Shown here one piece after another: positions 46,240 to 56,600 of a DNA stretch of 64,000 bases. The notes beneath the pieces are model-generated. The model ran no database searches. It was given only the letters and a program-made list of their open reading frames with translations, and was not told the origin of the DNA. How positions within the stretch are numbered: position 1 is the stretch's first letter; each line of letters opens with the position of its first letter. Source of the stretch: Hondaea fermentalgiana (taxonomy: Eukaryota; Sar; Bigyra; Thraustochytrida; Thraustochytriidae). The DNA lies in NCBI GenBank assembly GCA_014084085.1, contig NPFB01000022.1:290130-354129 (forward strand). Reading direction: 5' to 3'. A program made the position numbers and the translations under genes.

Positions 46240-49200
46240 ATGGTGATGAAGATGTCGAAGGCCGTGCTGGCCATCGTGGCCGCGCTGGCCACCAGCGCTG
46301 CTGTTGTTGAAGGCGCAGTGGCTGACCTCGAGCCGTCTACGTTCGCGACGAACAGGACAGGGACACCAATTGTGATGTATGCCTTGACACAAAGCCAGTG
46401 CTCCGCGAGCGACTTCGTCGATGCCGTCGATGACGATCTGCTCGGTGGTATGAATTATTCAACCGCATTTACGGAAGAGGAGCGTTGTCCGAGCTACACG
46501 GACTCTGTCACAAGCTTCGAGTTTCCGTACCCTGCGCATAATGGTGTTCAATTTCCGGGAACGAGGTGGACCTCTGGAGGTCGTACGAATGAGGTTGCGC
46601 TTCAGTCGACTGTCGTCGCGACGGATCTCGAGACTCCTTTCGCAAGCGCGGATGGATTTACTCTGGAGTTCTGGGTGATCCCCACCAGTGCTATCGAGAC
46701 AGCGGACACCAAGTACATTCTCTTCGAAATCGGGAAAGATCCCGCTTCTCTCACGAAGACTCCTGGCGATGCATACGTATGGGAGGTGGACGATGATACA
46801 GCCAGCTCGGACTTCGTGCTGCAGGTCGCATATCAGTTGACTTCAGGTACTCCCACATTCCTCTTCGATTACATGTGGGGTGACGAGTTCGGAAGTGCTG
46901 CTGCCTCAGGCAGAGACATATCTGCTTCAGGCTTTTCTATGACAGGCGGAAATCTTTACCACATCACATTCTCCAGATACATTGTGACGGGCGATACATT
47001 TAGCACATTTCGCATTACTGTCACCGATGCGAGTACGGACACAATGACGACTGCCACAGATCGTTTCCGTCCTTTTTTCGCTGATTTCACGGATTGTTAT
47101 TTGCGGATTGGATCCTCCCCAGAAACGCTGAGTAGTGCAACGACCTATTCTGGCACAAATGCGTGGCCCGGCAGCATCCTCTTTTTCGCAATTAGCAGTC
47201 CCTCTCTCGTGTCCGATGATGGTACAACCACTGATACGTCGGACGTTGTGACCAACTATAACGCCGGTCTCCCGAACTCTGGTCCCGTGATGATGACGCA
47301 AACGGGTAGCACGAATGTCACTGTGGAGGTGGACGAGGATGCGGCATTGGTGGACTCGGAGATCAATCCGACGACCATCGTTTTTGATTTTGACACGGAG
47401 TGGTTTGGTGCCGCTGCTCCCAACTTCGTACTTACCGGCTCCGACACTGGTACCGGTCAGCTCGGTGCTATCGTGAAGATTGACGGCGCCGCAGTGAACC
47501 TGACTGCCGATCTTCCGATGGAAGTCACCTCCGACATTACTTATCAGGCTGAGGAGAACAAGTATGGTCTCGGTACTTCTCTTACATTCAGTGCGACTGA
47601 TTCGTATCTGACGGCGCCGAACGAGGCTTCAGTGAACGTTGTCGTCAATCCCGAAAACGACGATCCCGAAGCGCTGACGACGTCCACCTGGTCCGATTAC
47701 ACTTCTCAGAGCACGTATTCTGAGATCGTGCTGCGCGCTCGTGACATTGATTGTCTCTCGAGCACCGGATCCGATGCGACTTCCGCGAACGCTCTTTTGA
47801 CCTCGTGCAATGAATTTGGTCGGAGCAAGACATTTACCGTATATACTCCCGGAGATGAAGCCAGTTCTTCATCTCCCCTCGGTCGCCTTTACGAACCGGA
47901 CGAAACGGACGGCTGCACTGGCGGACTCGAACAGGCCATCACGGATAATCGCGACATCTCTGTTTCTTCGGCGTACACTGCCGTGGTGGAAGGTAGCAAT
48001 ACGCAAACGCTCACTCTCTGCTTCGAGGCGTGTCTCGGGACTGTGGAGGATGACCCATCACTCGAGAACCCTTGCCCGTCTGAGCTGAACAACGCATCGG
48101 ATCTCGGCGACGCCATTTTTTCGTTCACCGTGACTGATGCTTTTGGCGCTGTCTCGAACGAGGTCAACGTGAGCACCGCGGTCACCTCTGTGTTGGACGC
48201 TAACGTTGGTGATAACCTCATTGTGATCGAGGACAACGTAACCATGGTCCAGCTGAATGGCACGGACAACTACTGTGAGCAGGACCCGGTCCCCTCGGAC
48301 TGCACCGACCGTACGATGACCTTCATGCTGACTGAGCAGATCCCGGAAAGCCAAGGCCAGCTCTTTCTGGACGAGGACATGACGGTGCCCCTCGATATCA
48401 ACGTCGAGTTCAACGGAACCTTTTACATTCTCCCCGCTGAGAACTACTACTCGGTTGATTCGTGGCCCCTATGCTCTTCCGGGACGGCGTACTCGATGTC
48501 ATTGTGCCCGGACGGCAATCTCGCCATTGGTGATACGGAGTACCCCTTTACTTGCACGGGTCCCTTTTGCACCGGTGCGTATGCCAGCCGCTATGCCAGA
48601 TTCACGACGTCTGACTTGAACCAGGTCGTGATGGGCAATGCGACTAGCGAGCTCTGCACGTCGACTGGATGCCCGATCAAGATCACCTACAAGATCCTGA
48701 TTGACTCCGAAGGCTTGGAAAGTACCGCTGCGTCTGGTGCGTCCATCTACGTGAGCAACGTGAACGACGCTCCCGAGATCGTGATTCCGGTGTCTTCGAT
48801 GACCAACCTTGTGCGCAACACCTATTACGACTTTGCAGATGACAATGGCGCGGTGATCCAGCTCACGGACTCGGACGCCAACTCCCGCATTATCGATGCC
48901 ATTGTGCAGGTACGCAACACGGAGGGTCGCATCTCGATCAGCGAAGAGCTGGTCATGGACTCGGACAGGTTTGTCTACAAGCGTGGTGGTGGAGTCATTA
49001 GCAGTGGCGCATCGGATGTCCGAATGACGGGCACCCTGTCAGAGATCAACCGTGTTTTGGCTGTTCTCCGCTACCGCTCCACAAGTGCGGACATTTCTGA
49101 CGCCATCACCATTACTGTGTTCGACACGACGCGTGGTGTCGATCTCACCAATGGCTACACCGCATATGATGGCGTCATTTACAACGAGGTCATTGGAACG

Positions 49201-49833
49201 GTCAGCATCTCTGTGCAAGCCGAATCCGATGACGATGGCGTGCAGCTGACGCTTCCGACGTTGGCCATCTACGGTATGATCGGTGGCGGCGCTCTGTGCT
49301 GCATTGGTTTTTGCGTGGGTCTTGTGTGCGCGATCGCCTCGTGCGCTCAGCGCGGAAACCGCACGGCACGCTGGATTCTCCACCACGTGCTCTGCTCGAC
49401 GATCAAGTCGACTGGCGACGATCTCGGCGAGGAAATGCAGTCGGCGGCCAAGTTCACGGAGGCTGCAGTTCATGCGGAACACGCTCGTCTCACCAAGGTC
49501 GTTTGGTGTGCCAAGTTCATGCATTGTATGTGTCCGTGCTGCGTCAAGTTCTCTCCCGAGAACTCGGCTGTTCCCGATGAAGAGCAAATGATGGTCGCCG
49601 TCACGGACAGACTCCGGCACGAGCGCGCCTCGCAGCACATTCCCAAGGATACGCGCGAAAAGTCTGTGCGTCTTGTTGTTCCTCCCGAGGATCTCTTTAA
49701 CTGGGAGCGCCACATGCACCACGATGAGGAGACGGGTCGGGACATTCCTTACTACTTTAACAGCAAGACGAACCAGTCTTCGTGGCACCGTCCCAAGGTC
49801 CGCGACCACGCGGACCCTCCTGACGAGGTCTAA
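46240..49833 (+). CDS. Adhesin-like single-pass surface protein with LamG-like and cytoplasmic WW domains
   Basis: A 1197-residue protein from the ATG at 46240. A signal peptide occupies about residues 1-26 ('AVLAIVAALATSAAVVEGA'). A concanavalin/LamG-like domain is likely at about 100-335 ('DGFTLEFWVIPTS', 'PGSILFFAIS'). The long middle part is beta-rich, acidic and Thr/Ser-rich with many NxT/S sequons and linkers 'VNPENDDPEAL' and 'VNDAPEIV', typical of cadherin-like or CSPG-like repeats. A membrane span lies at about 1007-1033 ('GMIGGGALCCIGFCVGLVCA'). The cytosolic tail has a Cys patch ('CMCPCCVKF') and a WW domain at about 1152-1190 with first Trp in 'DLFNWERHMHHDEETGRD', 'IPYYFNSKTNQSSWHRP' and second Trp near the end. 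It may link an external ligand to a proline-rich internal partner. Confidence 0.8.
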   Translation: MVMKMSKAVLAIVAALATSAAVVEGAVADLEPSTFATNRTGTPIVMYALTQSQCSASDFVDAVDDDLLGGMNYSTAFTEEERCPSYTDSVTSFEFPYPAHNGVQFPGTRWTSGGRTNEVALQSTVVATDLETPFASADGFTLEFWVIPTSAIETADTKYILFEIGKDPASLTKTPGDAYVWEVDDDTASSDFVLQVAYQLTSGTPTFLFDYMWGDEFGSAAASGRDISASGFSMTGGNLYHITFSRYIVTGDTFSTFRITVTDASTDTMTTATDRFRPFFADFTDCYLRIGSSPETLSSATTYSGTNAWPGSILFFAISSPSLVSDDGTTTDTSDVVTNYNAGLPNSGPVMMTQTGSTNVTVEVDEDAALVDSEINPTTIVFDFDTEWFGAAAPNFVLTGSDTGTGQLGAIVKIDGAAVNLTADLPMEVTSDITYQAEENKYGLGTSLTFSATDSYLTAPNEASVNVVVNPENDDPEALTTSTWSDYTSQSTYSEIVLRARDIDCLSSTGSDATSANALLTSCNEFGRSKTFTVYTPGDEASSSSPLGRLYEPDETDGCTGGLEQAITDNRDISVSSAYTAVVEGSNTQTLTLCFEACLGTVEDDPSLENPCPSELNNASDLGDAIFSFTVTDAFGAVSNEVNVSTAVTSVLDANVGDNLIVIEDNVTMVQLNGTDNYCEQDPVPSDCTDRTMTFMLTEQIPESQGQLFLDEDMTVPLDINVEFNGTFYILPAENYYSVDSWPLCSSGTAYSMSLCPDGNLAIGDTEYPFTCTGPFCTGAYASRYARFTTSDLNQVVMGNATSELCTSTGCPIKITYKILIDSEGLESTAASGASIYVSNVNDAPEIVIPVSSMTNLVRNTYYDFADDNGAVIQLTDSDANSRIIDAIVQVRNTEGRISISEELVMDSDRFVYKRGGGVISSGASDVRMTGTLSEINRVLAVLRYRSTSADISDAITITVFDTTRGVDLTNGYTAYDGVIYNEVIGTVSISVQAESDDDGVQLTLPTLAIYGMIGGGALCCIGFCVGLVCAIASCAQRGNRTARWILHHVLCSTIKSTGDDLGEEMQSAAKFTEAAVHAEHARLTKVVWCAKFMHCMCPCCVKFSPENSAVPDEEQMMVAVTDRLRHERASQHIPKDTREKSVRLVVPPEDLFNWERHMHHDEETGRDIPYYFNSKTNQSSWHRPKVRDHADPPDEV

Positions 49834-52204
49834 TTGCGCTGCATCCTGTTTCTGCTGTTACCTTCTTGCCGTCTGCCTCATTCTACAATCAATCAATCAA
49901 GAATTTTGTTGTTTTCTTTTGCACAATGTAGGCCTACAGGGTCTTACATTTTCGAGGGGTTTACGATTTCCTTTTCTGCTACAACACTGACCAAGCTAGA
50001 AAAGGAATACACTATTTTCTCTTTCCACGCACCGCCGAGATTGGTCGTTTCTGGCTATTGTCCGAGGAATCCCCCTTCTCCCTTTCCACCTCTATCTCCC
50101 CATCATGTCCTAAAAGCTTGAGCTGCCTAGCAGCCATCCAGCCACCCGACCATTTGGCGTGATGCTCGCTGTCGATCGGCCGGAACACGGCTGCGGCGCG
50201 TGCTCGGTGCAGCCACAGCTGTTGCGCGACCTTGCGGGGGTCGATCGAACCGGCCTTGGTCCTGGGTACCTGGCCTGCACGTTACAGCGCGCCATGCAAT
50301 TGACCACCGGTAACAAGGTTCAGGAGCGCCGGCGCCGCCATCCCGTTGATCCCGTGCCACGGGTGGGAGCGGGCGTGGGCCAGGACTGGCAGTGACAGTG
50401 AGCGAGACGTGGCTCTCGCTGCTGCTGTTGATGTTGTTGTTGTTGATGATGATCATTATAGGCCTACTACTGGGGATATAGGCACGGAAAAGTAGCCGTT
50501 TCGACGCGCCGCGCCGGTCACTCCGCCGTCACTTTGGGACGAGGCGCGCACGGTCTCGACGCGCGCATAGCGTCCTGGATGGCCACGCTCGCTTTTTCGA
50601 ACGCTGGTGAGATTGCCGGCGCGACATCATGAATGAATAAATGAATGAATGAATGAATGAATGAATGAATGAACAAATGAATAAGAAGTGAAGATGGAAT
50701 GGGATGGACGGACGCCACTTCATTTCATTCATTTTCTTCCATCTCATTTCATTTCATTTCATGGATGGCCTGCCGTGGCCAACGACATTCCATGACGTCC
50801 GTCCACCATATCGCGCAGTCCGGTGCCGCTTCCCAGAACCGTGCGAGCGAGCCCACGTCGCGTCAGCTGCAGCTGCAGCTGCGCGCGACCCGAGGCCTGG
50901 ACCATCGAGAGAAACGTGCTAGCTGGCTAGCTCGCCGCGGGCGGCGCAGAGACCGCCGTTTCGCCTCCCTACACTTTTAGTTAGTCAGACGCGCTCGCGA
51001 GGGTCATTTTTTCTCTCGCCAACTCATAGCATAGCCAAGCGCTGCCCGGCCGAGGAGTCGATCGGAGCTCGGCGATGATGATGATGATGATGCCCCTTTG
51101 ATTCACTATCACTACAATAAAAAGTCCTCACCCTCTAGGACCGCGCTCCTGTCCGTTGCAAGAAATCTTGACATTCTTCTACTTCCCTGTCAATCTCTAG
51201 CTTGGTCTCGAGACTCCGGGCTACGAGCCCTCCCACCTCGTCTCTTGGCCTCTCGATCCCGAGCAGATACCACTTGATCGACGCTTTGCTCGCGAAAACT
51301 CGAGCACGAACTTTACACTCAGCACGCCTGTTCGCGCACGAGAATCATGGACGCTCGCGCATGAATGAACAAAGAGGGAGCGGGGCTCCATGCACGAGTG
51401 CGCGCGCCACTGCTGCACGAAAACCAAAGTAAAGTATCCGTTGGAAAAAAGCGGCGCCTCGGGGTTACCGATCATTCGTCCCCATCTCCTGAGCTCTGCA
51501 TCCGCACGGCGCTGCACCGCACATCCCGCCAGCCTGCCGGCCGATCAGACAGTCGGCGGCCTGCCTTGCTTAGCATGGCTCGCGCGTCTGCTCGAACGCC
51601 GGGCGCGCCGCTCTCGATCGATCGATCGATGGATGATGCACGGTGCTTTCATTCGATCAAGCGCGACGAGAGAGATTCCCGTCCGCACCATCGGCCCCCA
51701 CTCGCCTCGGGGTGCACGAGCCCAAGTAGTCGTTGGAAATCGAGCAAGACCCGGCCGAGTCTCCCGGGCCAGCAAGAAATGGTGCCTCCTGCGCATCACA
51801 TCGCGTGGCATCGCATCGCATCACGATGCACCGCCGAGGCGAGGCGAGGCGAGTTGAGAGCGAGAGAAAGCGGGCCAGGAGGAGGAGCAAAAGGCAGGGC
51901 AGGTCGAAGCGTTATGAGAGGGGAAAAAGGAAAAAAGGCGAAAAAAATGGAGCGTTACATTCTGGGGGAGGGGAAGAAGAGGACAGGCGCGACACGCCTG
52001 CCGAGCTCGCCCAAAATCGCTGCCAACTTCAAACGAGCAAAATCGCAACTTGGCAGCTAGCGGCAGTCTCCAGGTGACAGACAGCACAGCAGACCAGATC
52101 AGACCAGACCAGACCAAGTCGAACCCCTTCGAGGTGATCGTTTCGGCCCTCGAATCCGCCGTCGCGCTCGAGACAGATTCGTAGAAACCCACACACAAAG
52201 AAAC
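49834..52204. other. Intergenic region (2.4 kb), repeat-rich
   Basis: This spacer holds TAGGCCTA palindromes at 49929-49936 and 50459-50466, an AATC repeat at 49889-49902, a TGAA array, a CATTT-rich stretch at 50717-50762, GAT repeats near 51074-51092, ATCG units near 51615-51632 and AGACC units at 52092-52120. Frames inside are compositional. I see no gene. Confidence 0.55.
50628..50690. repeat. (TGAA)n microsatellite
   Basis: About ten TGAA units followed by degenerate copies. A complementary-type TTCA/TTTCA-rich stretch at 50717-50762 could pair with it as an imperfect hairpin. Confidence 0.9.
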
Positions 52205-53461
52205 ATGCAGCACGCCGCACTTCTCGCCGTCATGGCGGCTTCCGTGCTTGTCAGCTCCGCAGAGGCCGGCAAGTCCCTCTTCGAGCGAAAGGCTCTACTC
52301 CAGGAAATGACCAAGCAGCGTGGCCTTCAGTCAGCCGATGATATTGCCGAAGCCAGCCAATGCATCCTCAACGAGCCTTGCCTCAGCGGTGGCTGCATCA
52401 CGGGACTCACCGCCGTCACTTCCAGCGAGGTTTGCTCCAGTGTCCTCTCTGAAGACGACTCCACATACGAATTGGGCATCGAGTCAAGTGACGGCGACTC
52501 TCTTGGTGTCGTTGCTCTCATGGCAAATGCGCCCCTGGATGACATGTTCCACGCCGGAATCTGCACCAACTTTAAGAATGATGCTATCGCAAGCAATTGC
52601 GTCATGGGCACCCCTCTGGACACAATTGTGGCGACCATGGAGGCCAACGTGCAGTCTTGCAGTGCTTTCACGTCGAGCCTTCTCGACACCTTTCAGTTTA
52701 ACCAGACTGAGACCGCGACAAACCTTGCGACTTCCTGGCTGACGTACACTCCCCAGGGCGCAATTTCTGCCAACCAGACTGCCATCGTCAACGAAGCCAT
52801 CGAAGCTGTCTTGACAGTCATGTACATGCAAGAGATGAATCTTACCGAGGCTGGTGCTGCTGCCGCAGTGGCAGCTGCATCCGATGATCTGGAGACGAAC
52901 ACGGACCTGACTTGGGCCGACTTCTTTGTCTCCAAGTTGGGTTTTACGGAGTCGGAGACTCTGGCCGCCGCCGACGCAGCGTGCGAAGAAGATGACCTCG
53001 AAACTTGCCTCGGTGTAGGGAGCGAGACTGCCGGTCTTTGGGTTTCGATCTTCACAGGTGACACCAGCGATGATCTGAGTGCACAAAGCATGGTTCTCAT
53101 GATGGCTGCCTGCTCTCTTGTCGAAAATGATGCGACTGAGAACACTGCTAGTTTTGTGGTGAACAAGATGGCGTGCTACCAGATTGCCCTCGGTCAGAGC
53201 GTCGCTGCTGCTACTCTTCTCGACACTACCGAGACCGATGGTGACAGGCTTGCTGCTCTGTACGATCTCGAGGACTCCATGGCCACTCTGGAGACTCGCT
53301 GCGATGCTGCTGGAGTGACTCTCGCCTCTCCTACCCCTTCGCCGACGGCTGCAACCCCTACGACTGGCGCTCCTACGGGTGCGCCCACTCTGAACCCCGC
53401 CTCCTCTCTCGCACCGCACCTTCTTTTGGTGGTGATGGCGCTTATGGCCTGGATTGCGTAG
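52205..53461 (+). CDS. Secreted GPI-type protein with Pro/Thr stalk
   Basis: A 418-residue protein from the ATG at 52205. A signal peptide is evident ('ALLAVMAASVLVSSAEAG'). The mature part is acidic and mostly helical, with about twelve cysteines spread as likely disulfide pairs and N-glycosylation sequons (NQT, NLT). Near the end is a Pro/Thr/Ser stalk ('SPTPSPTAATPTTGAPTG', then 'APTLNP') suited to O-glycosylation. The terminal 'LAPHLLLVVMALMAWIA' is a GPI-type hydrophobic signal. I do not recognise the globular domain. The design matches cell-wall or surface proteins. It is the third surface gene in the row on this strand. Confidence 0.7.
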   Translation: MQHAALLAVMAASVLVSSAEAGKSLFERKALLQEMTKQRGLQSADDIAEASQCILNEPCLSGGCITGLTAVTSSEVCSSVLSEDDSTYELGIESSDGDSLGVVALMANAPLDDMFHAGICTNFKNDAIASNCVMGTPLDTIVATMEANVQSCSAFTSSLLDTFQFNQTETATNLATSWLTYTPQGAISANQTAIVNEAIEAVLTVMYMQEMNLTEAGAAAAVAAASDDLETNTDLTWADFFVSKLGFTESETLAAADAACEEDDLETCLGVGSETAGLWVSIFTGDTSDDLSAQSMVLMMAACSLVENDATENTASFVVNKMACYQIALGQSVAAATLLDTTETDGDRLAALYDLEDSMATLETRCDAAGVTLASPTPSPTAATPTTGAPTGAPTLNPASSLAPHLLLVVMALMAWIA

Positions 53462-53693
53462 ATATTTCGTTTTATAGAATTTTTCCCGGTGGCTGATACA
53501 GCTTGTGTGATTTTATCTTGTGAGATCGCGATCGTGGGATGCATGAACAATACCTTGCAGGTTGGTTTCTGTACGTGGGATGTACATGCGATGCCAAATC
53601 CGCATGGCAAGTAAAGTGATGGGGCTTTGGGGAGAAAGAAATGGTTGCTCTACTGTTTTACAAGATCAGACGCCCGGCAAGAGGTTTCGCTCT

Positions 53694-56600
53694 TCATCGT
53701 GGCTGAGCCGAGTCCATCGACTCGTTAAAGATGCGACGCGCAGCGCCGAGAGGGTGATCGCGATGTACAGCCCGCGTGCGTGCAGACGCAAGCGCAGCAG
53801 GATGAAGAACACTTGCTCGATCTCCGTGCTGTAGTGCACGAAAAAAACTCTCTGAATCAACGCTCTCGAAAGAGTGATTGGCATTCTGCCGCTTCCGTCG
53901 CGCGTGCGCAGCAAGTTCCGCAGACGACCACGACGCGATCGAGTCTGCCGGGCTTGCTGGCTCATGTCGTGCCGCGCGATGCCCGCCCCGCCTCGATGCT
54001 GCTGCTGCTGTTACTGCTGCTGCTCTTGCATTTGCGTCTGCATCTCCAGACTCGCCGCACTTGCTTCTGGCTGCGTCATACGCCCGACTCTTGGCAGCTC
54101 GTTTGCCCCCAAAAGTTTTTCTGCCTTGACCCAAGTGTTGCTTGGGCGTCTCGAACGTTGACGTCGTAGTTGGCGCCCCCTTGAAAGGTTTCGCCGACGA
54201 TGCAGAGAGGGGCCCCTTTACATGTGTGTTTGCCCCATGCGCAGCCGCAGGAACTTCATCCGTAGCTTCACGGAGGTCCGAAGCACTTGCAAATGTATTG
54301 CATAAATCGTCAGTGTCTTTGTTAGACACGTGCGCGTTCGCCTGCTCAGCAAAGTTCTCCTTTTCCGCAGAGGGTGCTATTCCTGCCCTGGGCGGCAGCA
54401 TACTCTTGCGTCGCCGGCTTTCAGCACGTGAAGATTTTGCATCACCGTCTTCAAGTTTAGGACGTGCGACGCTCCCAGGTGCGACAAAAGACATGGACGA
54501 GGTTGCAAGCTCCTCTGCCTTGACACTAACACGCTCAAGCTCGGCATTGAACCAGAGCGTCACGGCTTCTGCGGGCACTCGTTTCTCGCGAATCATCTTA
54601 GTACTTGCATGAATGCTCTTGAGCCGCAAGCGGTCAAGTTCCTTACGGAGTGAGTGCAGCTCGCCCTGCATGCGCGCACGCTCTTCAATCTCGGCAACGT
54701 TCGCCTTGCGAAGGGCAGCATTTTCGCGCTGCAGCTCAACAAGAGCCTGGCGCAGGTGCCGCGCCACACCAGAAGCGCCACCTGCGCGTGCGCCTCTGCC
54801 AGCCACCACAAGCGAATCCGAGCCGCCTTCTGCACTGTCAAAGTCGATGGACGGGCTCGGTGGTGCCCCGCGCGCCTCGAATTGTTCGCGGAGCCACTCG
54901 TTCTCGCGTCCAAGCCGCTCATTCACGTCGCGCAATTGCGCCACATCGCGTTCAACCTCGCGGCCTGTTGTACCTCGAACCTCGGTCGAAGCCTCGGCGT
55001 CCTTTCCACGCGGAGTGGAAATGAGGTCCTTGACCATGGCATCCAAGTTGCGACGCACTCGTGATTGACCGCGTACGGCTGGCGAATCTGCCGAAGAGAA
55101 CAGCTGTACGAGTTTTCGTAGCCCGGGCTCCTCGGCGTCCTGAAGCGCGCCGACACGCTCTTGAACCTGCGCTGCAACCTGCCGAGGGACCTCCTCGACG
55201 AGCTTCTCGTACCTGGCGCAAGCCATACGCCGCGCCTCGCGCTCCACTTCAATTTCGCTCTGCAGACGAGCCATCTTTCGCATGAGATCCGTCAATTTCG
55301 CATTGAACTCGCGCGTTAGTCGCCGCCGCATCGCGTCTGCGCCGCTGCGTTGACGCATCGTAGCTTCGTGGTCCTCCAGCTGCATACGCTGCGTCTCCAT
55401 GGCGCAGCCAAGATGATCCGCGAGGACGTCGCGCTCCTTGCGAACAATGGTAAAGTCGTGATGCAAGTCTTGGACCTTTTGCGACCAAAAGTCAATCTCG
55501 CGTTTGCTCTCGCCCATGTCCTTTTGCAATTCAATGTAGTTGGTGTTCAGCACCTCGAGAGCAGTCGAGGTTTCCCGCAGCTTTACAACTAGCGCCTCCT
55601 TCTTTGCGCGGTCCCCTTCCAACGAGTGTGCGTAGTCTGCCCACTCCTTGATTTCCGCCTCACTGCTTTGCCGGGCCACGTCGAGTTCCTGCTGCGCTGT
55701 TCTTAATTTACCCGCGACCTCGCGATTTTCTGTATCCATCTCCCGAACTTGTCTCTCTAGGCGGGCATTCATGGCCCTGAGGGCTTCTATCTTGCTCTGA
55801 ATTGGGCTTTTCGAAAGACGGGCATCCGAACTCTGACGTCGGCCCGAGCCTGGCGATGCTGAAGCTGACGCTGATGCCGATACCGATGGCGATGCAGAAG
55901 CAGATCCCAGACTTCGCGACGAAAGGTTCAAGCTCGAGCCAGCGCTCGAGGGCACTTCGCGAATCCGGTCTCGGAGGCTGTCTCTCTCTTCCCTGAGCTC
56001 CTTCACCGTGCTCTTGTACGCCTGCAAGTCGTTCACAAGCCGTTCAACGGCAAGCTCACTGCGTTGGAGGCTATCTTTGAGCTGAGACGCGCCTTGCATT
56101 TCTTTTTCGTACGCACTAATGCGCTGGTTTAACTCATTGATGGTGGACTGCGCTTGCTGTCGCGCGCGAAGTGCGGTGTCCAGCTCGCTTTCACGGAGTC
56201 GCGCAGCCTCGAGCGCTTCCTGGAGCTCCAAGACTTGCGCCTCAGCATCAAAAGTATCACCTCCTCGGCTGCTCATTGCAAGATTTTCTGCAGCGGCAGA
56301 GGCTCTGTCATCTTCTAATCTCGTTTGGAGAACGCTCATCTGCGTGCGCAAGTCTTCGCAGACACCGTCTTGCTCAATGGTATTCTGCTCGAGAACGAGC
56401 TTTTCTTGCGTCAGCTCGTGGACGCGCGCTTTCAGTTGTTCTACTTCGTCCGCAAGCCCGCCCGTCGAGTCCACAGAGGCGTCGGCCAGGCTTGCGTGAA
56501 TCGTAAAATGTGTTCCTCGAGGTGACTTTCGAGAGGGCGTAGTATCCGCAGCTCCGTCGCCAATCTCCTCCTCCTCCTCCTCCTCCTCTAATACCTCATT

